Assembly (NCBI RefSeq): GCF_042100115.1
Contig: NC_091281.1
Coordinates: 1,116,001-1,180,000, forward strand
Origin: Alternaria dauci
Lineage: Eukaryota > Ascomycota > Dothideomycetes > Pleosporales > Pleosporaceae
Reading direction: 5' to 3'
Length of the DNA stretch: 64,000 bases
Shown here: piece after piece, positions 1-11,671 of the stretch
How the letters are laid out: each line of letters begins with the position of its first letter
Position numbering within the stretch: the stretch's first letter is position 1
Notes under the pieces: generated by a model
The model's database searches: none
The model's input: only the letters and a program-made list of their open reading frames with translations
What the model was told of the DNA's origin: nothing
Position numbers and translations under genes: made by a program

Positions 1-593
1 TAGCCTCGCAATTGGAGTTGTACTGGAGCTGATATACCCGAAATTGCATCAAAGCCAAGAGATGGCTGTTGAGGTAGAGGTATGTAGACTCCAGGCCCCG
101 AGTGTGCGACAAGCGCCTGTGAGGATCCTTCGGGAATCACAGCAAGTTTGCTGAGGTTGCTTCGGGTCAGCCGATGGATTCCCTGATTCGCAGTTGTTCG
201 GTGGCCTTGCATCTCGTCGCTTGCATACGCATCGTCCACGTTGTTGGAGATCTGACGGGCGATCTCTTTGTAGGCGGCTCTACCCAGTCGTTGCACCTCC
301 GGATCGGAGATATCTTTTCCTAATTGCTCCGCAACCTGTCGAATAGTCCGCTCCTCCAGAAGCGAATGTAGCAGCAGATCTCGAACATTTTGCGCAGAGT
401 TTTGGCGCAGTTCCAGAGGAGGTCGGTGGGGCTGAAGAGGCTGCCGTCCTGATGCAGCAGAATCTAAAGTCTGGATCCTTGACAGAACGCTATCTTGGTG
501 TGACTCGCTCGCCTCTTCATATTCGCTTTCTTCGTCAGAAGTCTCCGAGCTCGATGATGATGACGAATCGCCCGGTCTGCGAAACATGGACAT
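1..593 (-). CDS. Unknown protein, 3' part lost at the window edge
   Basis: I do not recognise this protein. An open frame runs on the minus strand from an ATG at 593 to the window edge without a stop, giving about 197 residues of the N-terminus. A second in-frame ATG lies two codons downstream. Residues 9-16 are a serine run followed by an acidic stretch. A probably helical segment comes later, containing the motifs LLEERTIRQVAEQLGKD and QRLGRAAYKEIARQI. The tail is proline- and glycine-containing. There is no signal peptide or membrane segment in what is visible. Codon use looks like real coding and no other frame is comparably open. Whether an intron or a longer 5' exon exists cannot be judged. 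It is divergent from the gene starting at 1197. Confidence 0.6.
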   Translation of the reverse strand, partial: MSMFRRPGDSSSSSSSETSDEESEYEEASESHQDSVLSRIQTLDSAASGRQPLQPHRPPLELRQNSAQNVRDLLLHSLLEERTIRQVAEQLGKDISDPEVQRLGRAAYKEIARQISNNVDDAYASDEMQGHRTTANQGIHRLTRSNLSKLAVIPEGSSQALVAHSGPGVYIPLPQQPSLGFDAISGISAPVQLQLRG

Positions 594-1196
594 CGCGAGT
601 GGAAGGAGGGGTCGTCGTCAGTCGATACGAGACCTATACAGACCAGCTACTGCCAAACAACGGCTGCCAGGCCAACTACAGGCCTTTCTAGCATTCAAAG
701 ATCTGCAGGTGAAAAGATGCGAACGCGGTTATGTTGTCAAGACGCTTCTAATCGTGTGTTGTTTGGTGTAGCTGCAGCGCCGAGTAAAGTTCAACTCGAT
801 GCCACCAGCTGTACCAGCAAGGTCCCCATGAGTACGCGATATCTAGGCAAGCATCGAGCGTCGGAGAATCCCATGGAAATGAAACGTGTCTCCCGAATTG
901 AAGGCGGAGAACACAGTAGCAGTCACGTTGAGTTCGGAAGGGCGCAAGCCCAAGCGAGCCCTCGGGTGGGTCTGTCTGGCAGACCCGGCAGGCACAAGCG
1001 CGTCATTGCACGTGGCCAGGCCATCGCGAACAATTCACTTGCATGCACGCGCTTCTCAACCACTCGGGCAGCTGTTGGGGAGCGATAGCATTCTGCGTTA
1101 CCCTGGTGTCTCTCAGACATTATGTCGCGTTCTAATCGCTCTCTGCACCCTCAAATCCCGCCAATGAACGGCTGATCGATCAACCTTTTAGGCACC
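594..1196. other. Divergent intergenic region
   Basis: About 600 bases lie between the divergent starts at 593 and 1197. The overlapping short frames here have no family resemblance. I take it as a shared promoter region; no clear TATA box or repeat was seen. Confidence 0.5.
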
Positions 1197-2486
1197 ATGC
1201 CGCGTCAACTACCTTGGGCGAAGAAGAGCGGTGGAAGTCGGGCACACATCCAACCAGCATCATCGCTGCAAACGCCAAAGCCACACGATGCGACTGTTAT
1301 AGACGATGATTTCTTCGAAGACACGGTTCTGGCACGCAGAAGAGAAAGATCAGATGAGTCTGATGACAGCCTTCCCAGACTTCCAGCCGAACCGTCTACG
1401 CCCCGAACCAAAGGCAGGACCAAAGATGCACTGCGAAAGAAACGTGAAGGGTCTTCGTCGCCACCTCTCATTGAAGATCTCGAGCAACCATTCATGGAAG
1501 GCATGTATAAAGGTGTATCCAAGTTTGACTTGCGCGACGACGAGTGGATGATGGTCGAAGATGAGTTTCTGGAGACGGCAAAGCTGTTCACGCGACACTT
1601 GCATATCGCCGAATACGAGAAGCTCAAGGCGACCATCGAAGAGAAGAAGAAAGAAGCGGCTGGCATCGCAAGACCGGTTATTGCGAATGTGAAAAGATCG
1701 ACAAGTGGCGCCATGAAAGAGAAGGCTAGGGTTCAAGACTTGATACAGAAGAAGGCTATTCGTGATGTGTTTGCGTCGCAGGAAGAAGAAGAAGGCGACA
1801 AGGAAGAGCAGATGGTGTTATCTAGCCGAACCAACCTGACGTCTGCGTTTGTGTCTTCAACAAATAATGCTATGGCTGCATCGAAAGGGACACCCGGCAG
1901 ATTCGCGGCACAAGATAGCGACAACGACAGCGATGATCTAGATGCGCCGCGTCTCTCAGACAAGTCATCATGCAGAGCCACCACCATGTCGACCCTAACC
2001 CGGAGGAACAGCATAGCAGGAGGGCAAGATTCTGCCCCGTCTCCTGCACCTAATCCGAGGCCACCCAGCCCTACCTTCGCTAAGCCTGCGCCACCTAAGA
2101 CCGCAGCAAACCCTCGCTCGAAATTGAGTCGCACAACGCCCTTCGATATGCTCGACGACTGGGATCTGAAGAAAAGTAAAGCATCGTTGCAGTCTTCGTT
2201 GAAGCAACCTGCTAAGACACAGAATATATCACGCGCACCAACCCTCGGCGGACACTCACAGCCACTCGCTTCTTTCAACAATCGAGGCGACGCTAAAGTG
2301 AGACGATCGACTGTCTCGTTCGAAGAAGACGTGCCTACCAGAAACCATAGCAGTAGTGATGGTGGCGGTGTCAGTAAGGAAACCGCGGATCGTCTTGCAA
2401 AGCGAAAAGCTCAGCAGGAGAAAGACGAGAAAGAAAGGAAACGGAAAGCTGCAAAGTTGGATGATATACCCACGTTTTTGTTCTGA
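1197..2486 (+). CDS. Uncharacterised hydrophilic, probably nuclear protein (429 aa)
   Basis: Intronless frame of 429 codons starting MPRQLPWAKK. I do not know its function. Residues 31-60 are acidic. Residues 91-165 look like the conserved core, with an acidic and aromatic stretch (DDEWMMVEDEFLETAKLF at about 114-131) followed by a helical, lysine-rich segment. The middle (200-330) is low complexity: acidic, then proline-rich. The last 40 residues are strongly basic and helical (KRKAQQEKDEKERKRKAAK), which suggests nuclear localisation or nucleic-acid contact. There are no membrane segments or recognisable enzyme motifs. It ends 430 bases before the convergent permease gene. The start is chosen because it is the first ATG of the long frame and gives a compact N-terminus; the frame itself is certain, the role is not. 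Confidence 0.85.
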   Translation: MPRQLPWAKKSGGSRAHIQPASSLQTPKPHDATVIDDDFFEDTVLARRRERSDESDDSLPRLPAEPSTPRTKGRTKDALRKKREGSSSPPLIEDLEQPFMEGMYKGVSKFDLRDDEWMMVEDEFLETAKLFTRHLHIAEYEKLKATIEEKKKEAAGIARPVIANVKRSTSGAMKEKARVQDLIQKKAIRDVFASQEEEEGDKEEQMVLSSRTNLTSAFVSSTNNAMAASKGTPGRFAAQDSDNDSDDLDAPRLSDKSSCRATTMSTLTRRNSIAGGQDSAPSPAPNPRPPSPTFAKPAPPKTAANPRSKLSRTTPFDMLDDWDLKKSKASLQSSLKQPAKTQNISRAPTLGGHSQPLASFNNRGDAKVRRSTVSFEEDVPTRNHSSSDGGGVSKETADRLAKRKAQQEKDEKERKRKAAKLDDIPTFLF

Positions 2487-2914
2487 GTTGCGTGCCGTGA
2501 TTGATGGATCTTGAGTTCGTAGCTGTGGTGTTTCGTAGCTACTTGGAGAATACAGCTGATCCTCTTGGTTGCGAGTTTCTGCAGGCTGTCTAGGTACGAA
2601 GATGCTCATGTTATTTGTTGAGAGGCGTCCTCAACATCAAATCATACCCTGAAGGTAAACGCTGTTACTTTGCCATCTGATTCATTGTCAGTCCTCTACG
2701 CAAACTTTACAGATAAATTTCAGAGAGGATAGATTGTCCAGAACCCATCTCGTTCATTATTACCATGGATTATCATACATCTTCATAAAGCTCATGAGCA
2801 TTACCTCAATAGGCACATGTGCCTCCAACAAGAGAGACACAGGGTTTTAGGAGCAACCCAAGGAACATGGTTTTCTCCGACCCCAACAGCAGCTATAACA
2901 ACAGCCGCGTAAGC
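2487..2914. other. Convergent intergenic region
   Basis: About 430 bases lie between the stop codons of two convergent genes. It presumably holds both 3' untranslated regions; nothing else was recognised. Confidence 0.5.
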
Positions 2915-5078
2915 CTATCCGAATAACTTGTCCAGAACACGGTTGAAAGCATTAGTCTCTGGCTTCTCCACAAACGTCCGATGATACTCTTCAATCTCGG
3001 CGAGATCAGTCACAAGATCCGCTTCATGTGCCGGGATCCACTTTGTCCTCTTGAGAAGCTTCCAGAATATGAAGAGGATGGGGAACGCAAACACCCTGTT
3101 TCTTAGATCAGCATTTCGCCACATTGATGGTGGAGACGGCATTGAGGGTGAAGACTTACATCAGATACGAGAACAGGAATGAAGGCACATCCCACATTCC
3201 CTTCAAGAATACGGTATAACCTAGATGTGGGCGCAGAAGGTTAGTCTATGTCTCACATGCAGTTCTTGTAAAGATAACTAACCTCCAACGAATGTCATGA
3301 CGAAAGTCGTGACGAGGCCATACCATGCCGCGTAAGGCTGTGCCATGCCCTTGTATGGCAGTGTGTCTCGATCCAAACCCTGTACCTGGCAAGCCTTGTA
3401 GAACTTTAGGAAGGTAAAGCACATTACGCTGAAATTGATGAGCTGGGACGCTGTGACCAAGCTGACGAACCAGTTCAGCACAACAGCAGAGTTTTCACCA
3501 AGCTGGAGGAAAGAGAGAAGGGCGATAATGAGGACGACAAGGACACAGTAGAAAGGCACACCTTGCTTTGTGCATTTTGTGAGGATTTTCGGTGCCTTTC
3601 CTTCCAGAGCAAGACCGAAGAGGGAACGAGATGCGCAGTAGACGTAGGAGTTTCCGGCGGAGAAGGCGGATGCGAGAACACCCGCGTTGACGACGTGAGG
3701 AAGGCCTTCGATACGGAGTCGGTTCATGGCGATGACGTAGGGTGAAGCTGCCGCACCTGGCTTGCCGTCACGGAAGGCGCCGATCAACTCTGGGTCGTTG
3801 TAGGGAACGTTGATGCCTACGGCTAGAGAGCCGAGTACGAAGAACGTGGTCAAACGGTAGAAAACGGCGTTGTAAGCACGGGGCATGACTTTGCGTGGGT
3901 TCTCGGTCTCTCCTGCAGCCATGGAGACATAATCGGGTCCGGCAATCGTGAAAGAAGCCTGGATCAGACACTGAAGGAAGCCCAGGAAGCGACCAAGCTG
4001 ACCCTCGTAGTAGAGTTCTGTGAAACTTCCGGGATTCTTCCAGTAGCGGAATCCGTAACGGTCTTTTTGAGGGTTGCCGCCCAACATGGAGATGAAGGTA
4101 AAAATGAGCAGGCCGATGATAAGAAGAACTTTGCCGATGGCGGCCCAGAACTCGGTTTCGCCGTACCATTTGACAGCCATCATATTGATCGCACTAGAAC
4201 TTTGTCAGTAATTGATTCGATCGCAATGTCTCAGGGACTACTAGAAGGCAAAAGCTGAGCACGGTGCTTTACAGCTACTCCAAAGCAAGCGCCAAAAGCA
4301 TGCAAAAGTCGCACTTGAAAAACGGGATTATTGACGTACGCATAGAGGACAAGCACGATGGCGATGATGGCGCCTGTGGGCACTGCATCAGACCAGAACC
4401 CGATAATGACGTTGCAAGCTACGATTTCAAAAGGCACGAGAGCAGCCTCGAAAACGAAGAAGTTCCAGCCAGCAGCAAATCCAAACGCGTCGTCCACGAA
4501 TCTTCCAGCAAATCGAATGAAGGGCGAGGATATGGGAAGATAGGTAACCATTTCAGCGATGCCTGCGAAATTGCATTAGCAAGAGCTCAGCATTCTAGCG
4601 CGAGCGGCAAAAAAGGTGATTTGGCATATTCGATAAAGCACTCGGGCATTGTCGCAATGGGGAGGGCTTGTCGCTTTGGGAATTGGGAGATGGAGAGCCT
4701 CACTGAGCGTCACGGCTAGAATGACAGTACACCTGTACAATGTTAGCGCTAGTCCGTCGCCGTAGATGGCGAGTTTGAAGTTGCATACCATAGCGAGAAT
4801 GCAAGGAACAAACTTGCAGGTCCTCCGTTCATCAGACCTCGACCAATCTGCACATATAGGGCGGTGCCAATAGTTCCTCCAATACCGATAAGCTGAATAT
4901 GTCTGCTCTTGAGTTTTCGGTGCGTCTGATCGGTAACTGCCCTCACAGATCCGACCGCACTGGGGCGGCGAGGGTCGACATTGTAGTGATTCTTCTCTTC
5001 ATCGGCGGCAATGTAACCTGGATTCTTCATCTCGTAGGGCCCGCCACCGGTTTCAAACTCTCTGCCGTGAGAGGCCAT
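2915..5078 (-). CDS. Amino-acid permease, AAT/YAT family, six exons
   Basis: Plasma-membrane proton/amino-acid symporter of the fungal AAT family. Exons on the minus strand are 5078-4789, 4732-4704 (29 nt), 4562-4340, 4193-3283, 3220-3160 and 3095-2915. All phases close and give 564 residues, the usual family length. The soluble N-terminus leads into KSRHIQLIGIGGTIGT, the classic first-helix motif. AEMVTYLPISSPFIRFAGRF follows from the region between helices 2 and 3. GPDYVSMAAGETENPRKVMP is the conserved loop of the sixth-helix region. The C-terminal tail is short and acidic. The sequence around INMMAVKWYGE and GGNPQKDRYGFRYW resembles the Agp2-like subgroup more than Put4 or Dip5, but the substrate cannot be assigned. 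One AGATAA (5229-5234), a possible GATA-factor site, lies about 150 bases upstream. Confidence 0.9.
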
Positions 5079-7106
5079 TGTGTGTGAAAGTCGTAAACCT
5101 CAAGGCTGAACTTCAGAGTATGGTTTTGAGAAGCAGAGCAAAATACTGTACTACGAAAGCCATGTACCAAGAACCAGGATATTGGGTTATATTCTTATGG
5201 GTTGTGAGCAAGGCTGATCGTCGTCTGTGAGATAACGGAAGAAGATGCGGAGCGGGCTGTTAAATACCTCTCAAGCACCCTAGCGTAAGCAAGTGGAAAC
5301 CCTGCATAGGCGGATTCCTTGTGGTGAACGCTGTAGATCGCGCTAGGCTGACTGGGCATTCGCAACTATCCCGCTTCTTCGAGGGTCGGGCTGAATGTTA
5401 GTGGAGGGCGAATTACAGATGGGCAAGTTGGCGTTTGCAGTGGTGGGGCTGCAGCAAGGCATATTCACATTTCCTCTGTCCTTCACTGGCCAAACGGCTG
5501 TTCATCTGGGGGAATATTCAGGGCCGATGAATCCTTGTCTCGTGCGCCGCGAGTTGGGAAAAAACCCGATAACGACGTTTGGGGAGCAGGGGTTGAGGTA
5601 CCCGGCATTGCTAGCTGGACGTTGTTGGTTAGAAGAGCCCCCAGACGGCCTGCGTACACGATTCAGCGCTGGTGCAACCCACTGTACTTCCAAGACCCTG
5701 AATTCTTTTTGTGATCATACAACAGCCTCTTTCGCATGTCGCGGTCACGCAATTGTTGCTATCGGGCCACATGCTCTTCCCGGTCGGCCTCTCCGAATCA
5801 TTCTCAACCAGTTTTGTGGGACAAAGCCCCTCCATCTCTTGAGTGTATCTTGGCCTGCGACTGTTCTCCAATGACCGAGCCCGCGTTGTTTTTCGGACGG
5901 CTGAAGCTACCTTGGCGTTTCTGGGCTGGTGGGTTGGCTCCAGGCTTGCTTCGTTGCCTCCGCTGTATGTCAGAGGCTTGTCTATACTTCGGAGGCGGCC
6001 ACTAGCTCGGGCCAAGCCAACTTCTACGGTAGTCCTCACTTGACAGGCCCTTCCACCCCGCTGCGACGAAAAGGACTAGAAGCCGTGGGGAATGAGGGCG
6101 CGTTGCTGAAATGATGCGATGTGACGCTGCAGCGCCATGAAATAGCGTGCTGGCTGTCAGGTTGTCAGCCTTGTGTCGCTTGAACCAGCCTTTTCTCCAT
6201 CCAAGACATAAGTCCTGATGCCTTCGCCAAGTAAGCATCAGCCCACCAGTGGATGTCGAAATAACGCACCCCACGCTGTCGCTGACACTTGGCGGAAATT
6301 TCTTGCTCGTGCTTCGCCTCTCCAAATTATGCAGTACAATAGCTGTAGGTTTAATAAGTCCGCGACGCGTGGGATTACATATACTGAACAAGCCACCAGG
6401 AACATCACGTCCGCTTTCGTTGTCTGGTCTGTTCGTATATCTCGCGCTTCCGCCGTACGGGTGGTCGGGCGATCGGTCGTATGCTAACCCGGGGAATCGT
6501 GCGACATTGCGATAGCACCAGCAACAGCAACAGTGACAGCAACGCTTGTGTATTTTGTTGGTAGGCTACGATAAGTATTTGGGAAACTGAAATGCTCATA
6601 GGCGCGAATTACGCGACAAGAGTCGGCGCAGAAGGTATTTAAGAGCCTTGGAGTTATGTTGAGATCCAAGGCTGTGAGTGGCTACTTTGAGAGCATGCGG
6701 TTCGTCGCCCATGGGTCATGGTGTCGTCGCAATGACCGACCTGAGGATTGGAGCTTGTGGTGCGCATGGTGCTAGGGCGACAATTTGGTGATTCCCAGGG
6801 CATGTTTGGTGTTCATTGCGGTGCGCCGGACACCTCAGTGGTTGTGAATGAAGAAAGAACGGGACGATGCAACGCAACTGCATGATCTCAACAAGTCCAT
6901 GATGGTGAAATAACTCCGCTGTGAAGAGATGGGGTATTCAAGAAGCAGGGATTTGGTCATGAGGAGAAGCAAATTACGAATTAGTCAATGTGTGGTCACT
7001 GGACCCTAGATATACATGTTAAAGGTACAGTTTATCAAATCCACCTTCCCCCGATGGCGCCTTCGCTGAACTGATGCATGCTTGATAACCGACGATGGGT
7101 GAATCG
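5079..7106. other. 2-kb intergenic stretch
   Basis: The region between the permease start and the 3' end of the next minus-strand gene. Short overlapping frames occur on both strands (the longest 159 codons, 5395-5874), but none resembles a protein family and none has a supporting splice pattern. Likely permease promoter plus spacer. Confidence 0.4.
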
Positions 7107-8592
7107 CTAGAGAGAGCCGTGACCAACAGGCTTCCGCTTGACAGAGGGACTCGAAGAAACTTTTGGCAGGTCTGCAGTAATGTCCTTCATAGTCATGAAA
7201 TCCTCGTCCTCGGTGCGCTTCATCTCCCGGTTCAACTTGTCTACCGTCGTTGGTTCTCCCAACCAGCGCTCGCCTGTTTTATGATCGAAATGAACTGGCT
7301 GAACCAGTCCTTGATAGTGCGACATATCTGCTAGTGTTGGTGGATAGATGATAGTTGTCTCCCTACGTTCGAAGCCTTCTTCGGTCATGTACGGCTTCCC
7401 CTCAATGACCTGCGGCTCTGTACGCCATTCGAATGGGGTTGCTGGAAGCACTGGCTCTTTTTGAACTATATCCCACCATCTGTTCTTACCAGTGCGGGTT
7501 GGCAACTCGTCGGCAGAAATCTCGATCAAGCCTTCTCCCTCAGGGTTGGGAATGAAGTGACGAGGCGGGAGCACTTCGGTCTGAAGAACAGGCTGCAGCC
7601 GGTGGTAGTATGTGTAGTTGTGGATTTCGCGGTGGATTTGCTGCTGTATGATCTCGTGCTCGTGTGGCTTGATAACTTCGTGTACAACCGCTACCAGTCT
7701 GTTAGCCATAACGCAACCATTGAGCGGAGTGAAGCTTACCCGGGGCGACTGTAATGTCCTGATCCGTATCCACAGTATCTTTCAGATCCACAACGCCTTC
7801 AAGCATAGCATTCTGCTTGATCTTCCAGTCATGACTACCATCTGTACTCTGGTGGTCCTTTGTAATCGCAAGACCTGGAACAGGCTTCACGGCCAGCGCA
7901 TGATGCCTGGCGGACACTTGCGCCGGATGACCACTTTTCGACAGGTCAGGCTTCTCAGATGGGGGATTATCTCGGTGCGATCGAACGCCATCCTCGAAGC
8001 CAGCGTTGCTGACTTGATGCCTGGAGGGTTCAGACGGTACTGCGCGTATTGTGCTGCCAGGGCCACTGCCATCGACGGATTGTTTTGAGTGATCAATGTG
8101 ATGATGGCTAGAAGAATCTGCTGCTGCGTTAGTACTCTGTTGCGATATTTCGACTGCTTTCTGTGGCGTACTTGGTGTGGCGGGAAGAGGCTTTAACCGC
8201 CCCGCATCAGTCGATGGTCTATACCGAAGATGCCTTTCTGGTACGTCTGCCTCGGCCAATGGCTCTTCTTCAGAAGCTAGAGCAGGAAGGTACGATCTGT
8301 AGTCATCCGCAATCGATCCATCAAGATCCGTGTTGGGAGATGCTACCGCATGACTCGCTCGTCCGTCGTGGTAGGCAGAGTCCCGTGGTTGACTTCTCGT
8401 GTCCGGGTGAAAAGCATCGTTCGTGATTGCAGCGTCATGCTGGCGACGGCTGTGCGGCGAGGCTGGGTGCTGCTGGGTGCGTGGACTAGTCTCCTCGGAC
8501 TGTTCGTACGAGGCTCGAGGAGATTGCGAGGGCGTTGACTTCTTCCTCCTATGGAGAACGGACTTGAGCTTCTCTTCAATCTTTTCTTTCAT
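7107..8592 (-). CDS. Histidine-rich allergen-like protein with HEVIKPH motif (478 aa)
   Basis: Two exons on the minus strand, 8592-7740 and 7690-7107, with a 49-nt intron; phases close to give 478 residues. The N-terminus (MKEKIEEKLKSVLHRRKK) is basic and helical. About 240 Ser/Pro/His-rich residues of low complexity follow. Around the splice junction the protein reads DTDQDITVAPAVVHEVIKPH and continues HEHEIIQQQIHREIH. This closely matches the N-terminal repeat of the divergent neighbour at 10081-11517. Proteins with this motif are often labelled 'allergen-like' in fungi; the biochemical role is unknown. The rest (residues about 345-478) is an unrelated-looking domain with a motif ending GERWLGEP. 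The acceptor at 7691 was chosen because the earlier AG (after CTAAC) gives an immediate stop. No signal peptide was seen. Confidence 0.75.
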
Positions 8593-10080
8593 TTCGGTAA
8601 TTTGGAGTATAGGGAAGCGACAAACGCAGATGAGAGCTAGGTGCGATGCCGATCTATTGTCTGATTTCACGAAGCACGGTGACAAAAGTAAGGTTAGATG
8701 ACCTCACAGCACCTGCAAGCGAACGAAACCTTCAGCACCGTCCGGCAGGAACAAAGCCGAAGCCAGGAGAGTGTGCATACAGCTAGCTAGGATGCAGATT
8801 CAGAGCTTCTAGACATTTGAACAAACGGTCCACGAGAAATAATAGCTTCACTGATGCCGTGTCACGGACGATGCAGCCAGTGGCTGGAGTCTCACAAACA
8901 GTAACCCTGGAGCGCTCTCGCCCCATGTTCGCGGCGTCCGCGGAGCGGTCTCGACTCGATCCTCCCGTGAAGCTCCCTCTCCCTCTGCGCGAGCTGGTGG
9001 CACGGCTTGATGCAGTTGATTCACGACAACGACACGAGTGGCGACTCAACATGACGTATCCCGCGGTACTTGTGTTTCGCAGCGTACGGCTCGTAAATCG
9101 GTGTACCGGACAAGGCATGCATGGTAAAAGCAAAAAGCATTCATTGCCGCATTGGTATGTCACAGTGGAGATTAGAGCAGCATGACGACAGGGAGGGGAG
9201 TCTGGTCGCGGGCGGCTCCACTGTTGATCATCTTTTAGCGTACCAAAACAATGGCGATCTTGCTGGCATGCACCTAGTCGCAGCCAGGCCACCGGGACTT
9301 CCGAGACGGTTGGATGCTGCACACCGGGCTGTGATGGGGGAATTGATGGAGTGTTTGATGGAGAAGACGAAAACAGCATTGTTGCGATTCCTCATATGTG
9401 CTGAAGCTCTTCGCGGGAAGCAGCACGGGCCTGGCGTCGCCGGATGGCAGGAGCACGACCCTAGCGCCGATCCCTCCGATCACATAGATGTCGGGTCGCT
9501 CCTCCCCAATTGGTACAGCACTTGAGCATTTTTGAGACACTCATCCAGGGAGTGCTACGACGCTTTGAATCCTTCGTGATGCCCAATTCCTGTTTGGACG
9601 CGCAGCATGACTACATCATACCAACTAGGCTGCGGTAGGCGTGGAACGACAGCACCGGCCACATCATAGTGCCAGTATGCATTGTCAAGCGTACCAGCAT
9701 GGGGCGCCATGCTGAGCGCTACCCACTGGGCTAACGACCCTGACGTACATCAGGTGTTTGTGGCGCGCTCCCGGCCAACCAATCCACTCTCCTAGGAGCA
9801 TCGATCGAGACGCACATAGCTTCAGTCCGCTGTTGCTGCCCCACGATGATGGCTTCTTGCCCTGTGAACAAGGAACGCAGTCAGCGCCTGCCGAGTTTAC
9901 CTGGAACAGAACTCACCCATTACGTCGTCATGCATCTGTCCCACTAGCGTCCTCTCTGTATAAGAAGGCAGTGAAGCAGCGCCTTGGGAGCATCATCATC
10001 ACATTCACCACAACTCTTCCACACCTCACCCACAACCAACTCACCACCCAAACCAATACCAATACCATACAGCAATCAAA
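8593..10080. other. Shared divergent upstream region of the allergen-like pair
   Basis: About 1.5 kb lie between two head-to-head genes whose proteins share a motif. Several short frames overlap here on both strands and look random. The final 60 bases before the right-hand gene form a CA-rich leader typical of strongly expressed fungal genes. Confidence 0.45.
9959..9964 (+). promoter_or_regulatory. TATA-like element
   Basis: TATAAG lies about 120 bases before the ATG at 10081. It is followed by a CA-rich, ATG-free leader. Position and context fit a core promoter for the allergen-like gene. Confidence 0.4.
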
Positions 10081-11517
10081 ATGGACAAGGCCAAGGCAGC
10101 TATCACCGACTTCATGGGCCGCTCCGGTCACCACGACACGACTGTCCACGAGGCAGTTGCCCCCGCTGTTCAGCACGAGGTCATCAAGCCTCACGTACAC
10201 GAGGAGATCAACACTGCCATTGACAAGGAGGTTCACCAGGACCACTACCACCGCACCGTCCAGCCCATCCACGACCGTGAGGTTCTCCCAGAGCAACACA
10301 CTGCTAAGCTCGGTGCTGTTCAGCACCGCGAGTTTGACCACCGCGATGCCGATGCCACTAAGAGGGCTCTGATCGAGGACCAGGCTCGCTTTGTTGACGA
10401 GCGCCGCGTCGAGGAGACCACCCATAGCCAGAGTGTTGCCCCTACTGTCGGCGGAGAGCACGTCCACCACGTAAGTTGCAACAAAACACATCAACATTCT
10501 TGCCAAACACTGACGTCATTCAGCACATCCATGAGACCATCCAGCCCGTGGTTCAGAAGGAGACCATCCAGCCCAACGTTATCCACACCACCGTCCCCAT
10601 CCATGAGGTTCACCATAACAAGGCTACCCACCATGAGACTACTGCTCTTCCAGCCATGACCATGGAGCAGTTCAAGGCCAAGGGCGGTGCCCTCACAGGC
10701 CGTGAGGAGCGTTACGACGAATTCGAGGGTGTCCCCAAGAACATTGGTGGTGCTGGCGGTATCGGTGCGGCTGCAGGTCTTACCCACAAGACTCACGGCA
10801 CCCACGGCGCCGAGCACGCCCGCCACGGCGACTACGACGCCACCCCCAACCACCACAGCGGTGCTGGCCTGAGCCAGGGTGGTCTTACTCACAACTCTAC
10901 CACTACCGGCACACACAACCCCCTTGACCGCAACAACGACGGCAAGGTCAGCGCCAAGGACCTCACCGGAAGCCACTCCAACACCTCCCACACCGACCGT
11001 GGCATCGCTGGCCAGGGAAACCTAACCGGCTCTTCCAATCAGGGAGGAATCGTCGGCAGCAGTCTGGGTGATCGCAACCACGACGGCAAGATTGACAGCC
11101 ATGACCTCAAGGACCCTGCCCGCAGCGGTAAGCACTCTCTTCATATATAAGCAGGCAAAATCATGCTAATATGTTCCAGGCAAACACGGAGCTACAGGTA
11201 CGCTAGACCCCAGTGGACATGTCGTGGGCGGTACCAACAAGGGCCACATGGAGCACCGTCCCAACGAGGATGGTAGCTTGCCCAAGGCCCTTACCGAGGA
11301 CCGCTCCAGGGCTATCCCCCACTCCCAAGCATCTGCAGAGGAAGCGCGAAGATTAGAATCTGAACACGGCCAACAAGCAATAGGTCAACACAAGCCTTCG
11401 CTGCTGGACAAGCTCAACCCTAGTATGTGCCATGACAACTCTATCAGTCGACGCTCACTAACCATTTCCACAGAGGTTGACGCCGACGGTGACGGCAAGG
11501 CTGGTTTCATGAAATAA
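10081..11517 (+). CDS. Histidine-rich allergen-like protein with calcium-loop-like repeats (426 aa)
   Basis: Four exons: 10081-10470, 10524-11127, 11180-11422 and 11474-11517; phases close to give 426 residues. It is very hydrophilic and soluble. Residues about 22-75 carry APAVQHEVIKPHVHEE and YHRTVQPIHDREVLPEQH. A second copy of the theme follows the first intron (HIHETIQPVVQKETIQPNV, then VPIHEVHHN). This histidine-rich family is commonly annotated as fungal 'putative allergen'; function is not established. Distinctive here is a Gly/His-rich C-terminal half with two 12-residue loops of the DxNxDGKxxxxD type (10926-10961 and 11070-11105). A third DADGDGK loop ends at the C-terminus (11479-11514). 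Such spacing is known for EF-hand and dockerin calcium loops, so calcium binding is inferred. The divergent gene at 7107-8592 shares the HEVIKPH motif. Confidence 0.85.
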
Positions 11518-11671
11518 ATGCATTCTGCACTATGCGCGACCGCGACCACGACCACTGCATGCAAGATACCAGGGACAGCTTTCCTATGACATTGTATAAT
11601 TAGCCTAGTAATGAAGTAATCACTACAACACTTGAGAAAGATTGTTCCCCACGGCGCTTTGTTTCACCATG

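Noticed and set aside
5395..5874. 159-codon plus-strand frame upstream of the permease
   Set aside because: No family resemblance, uneven composition, overlapping frames on both strands, and no promoter or splice context.
8783..9525. Overlapping frames of 198 (minus) and 134 (plus) codons between the allergen-like genes
   Set aside because: Both look random and lie antisense to each other inside the shared upstream region.
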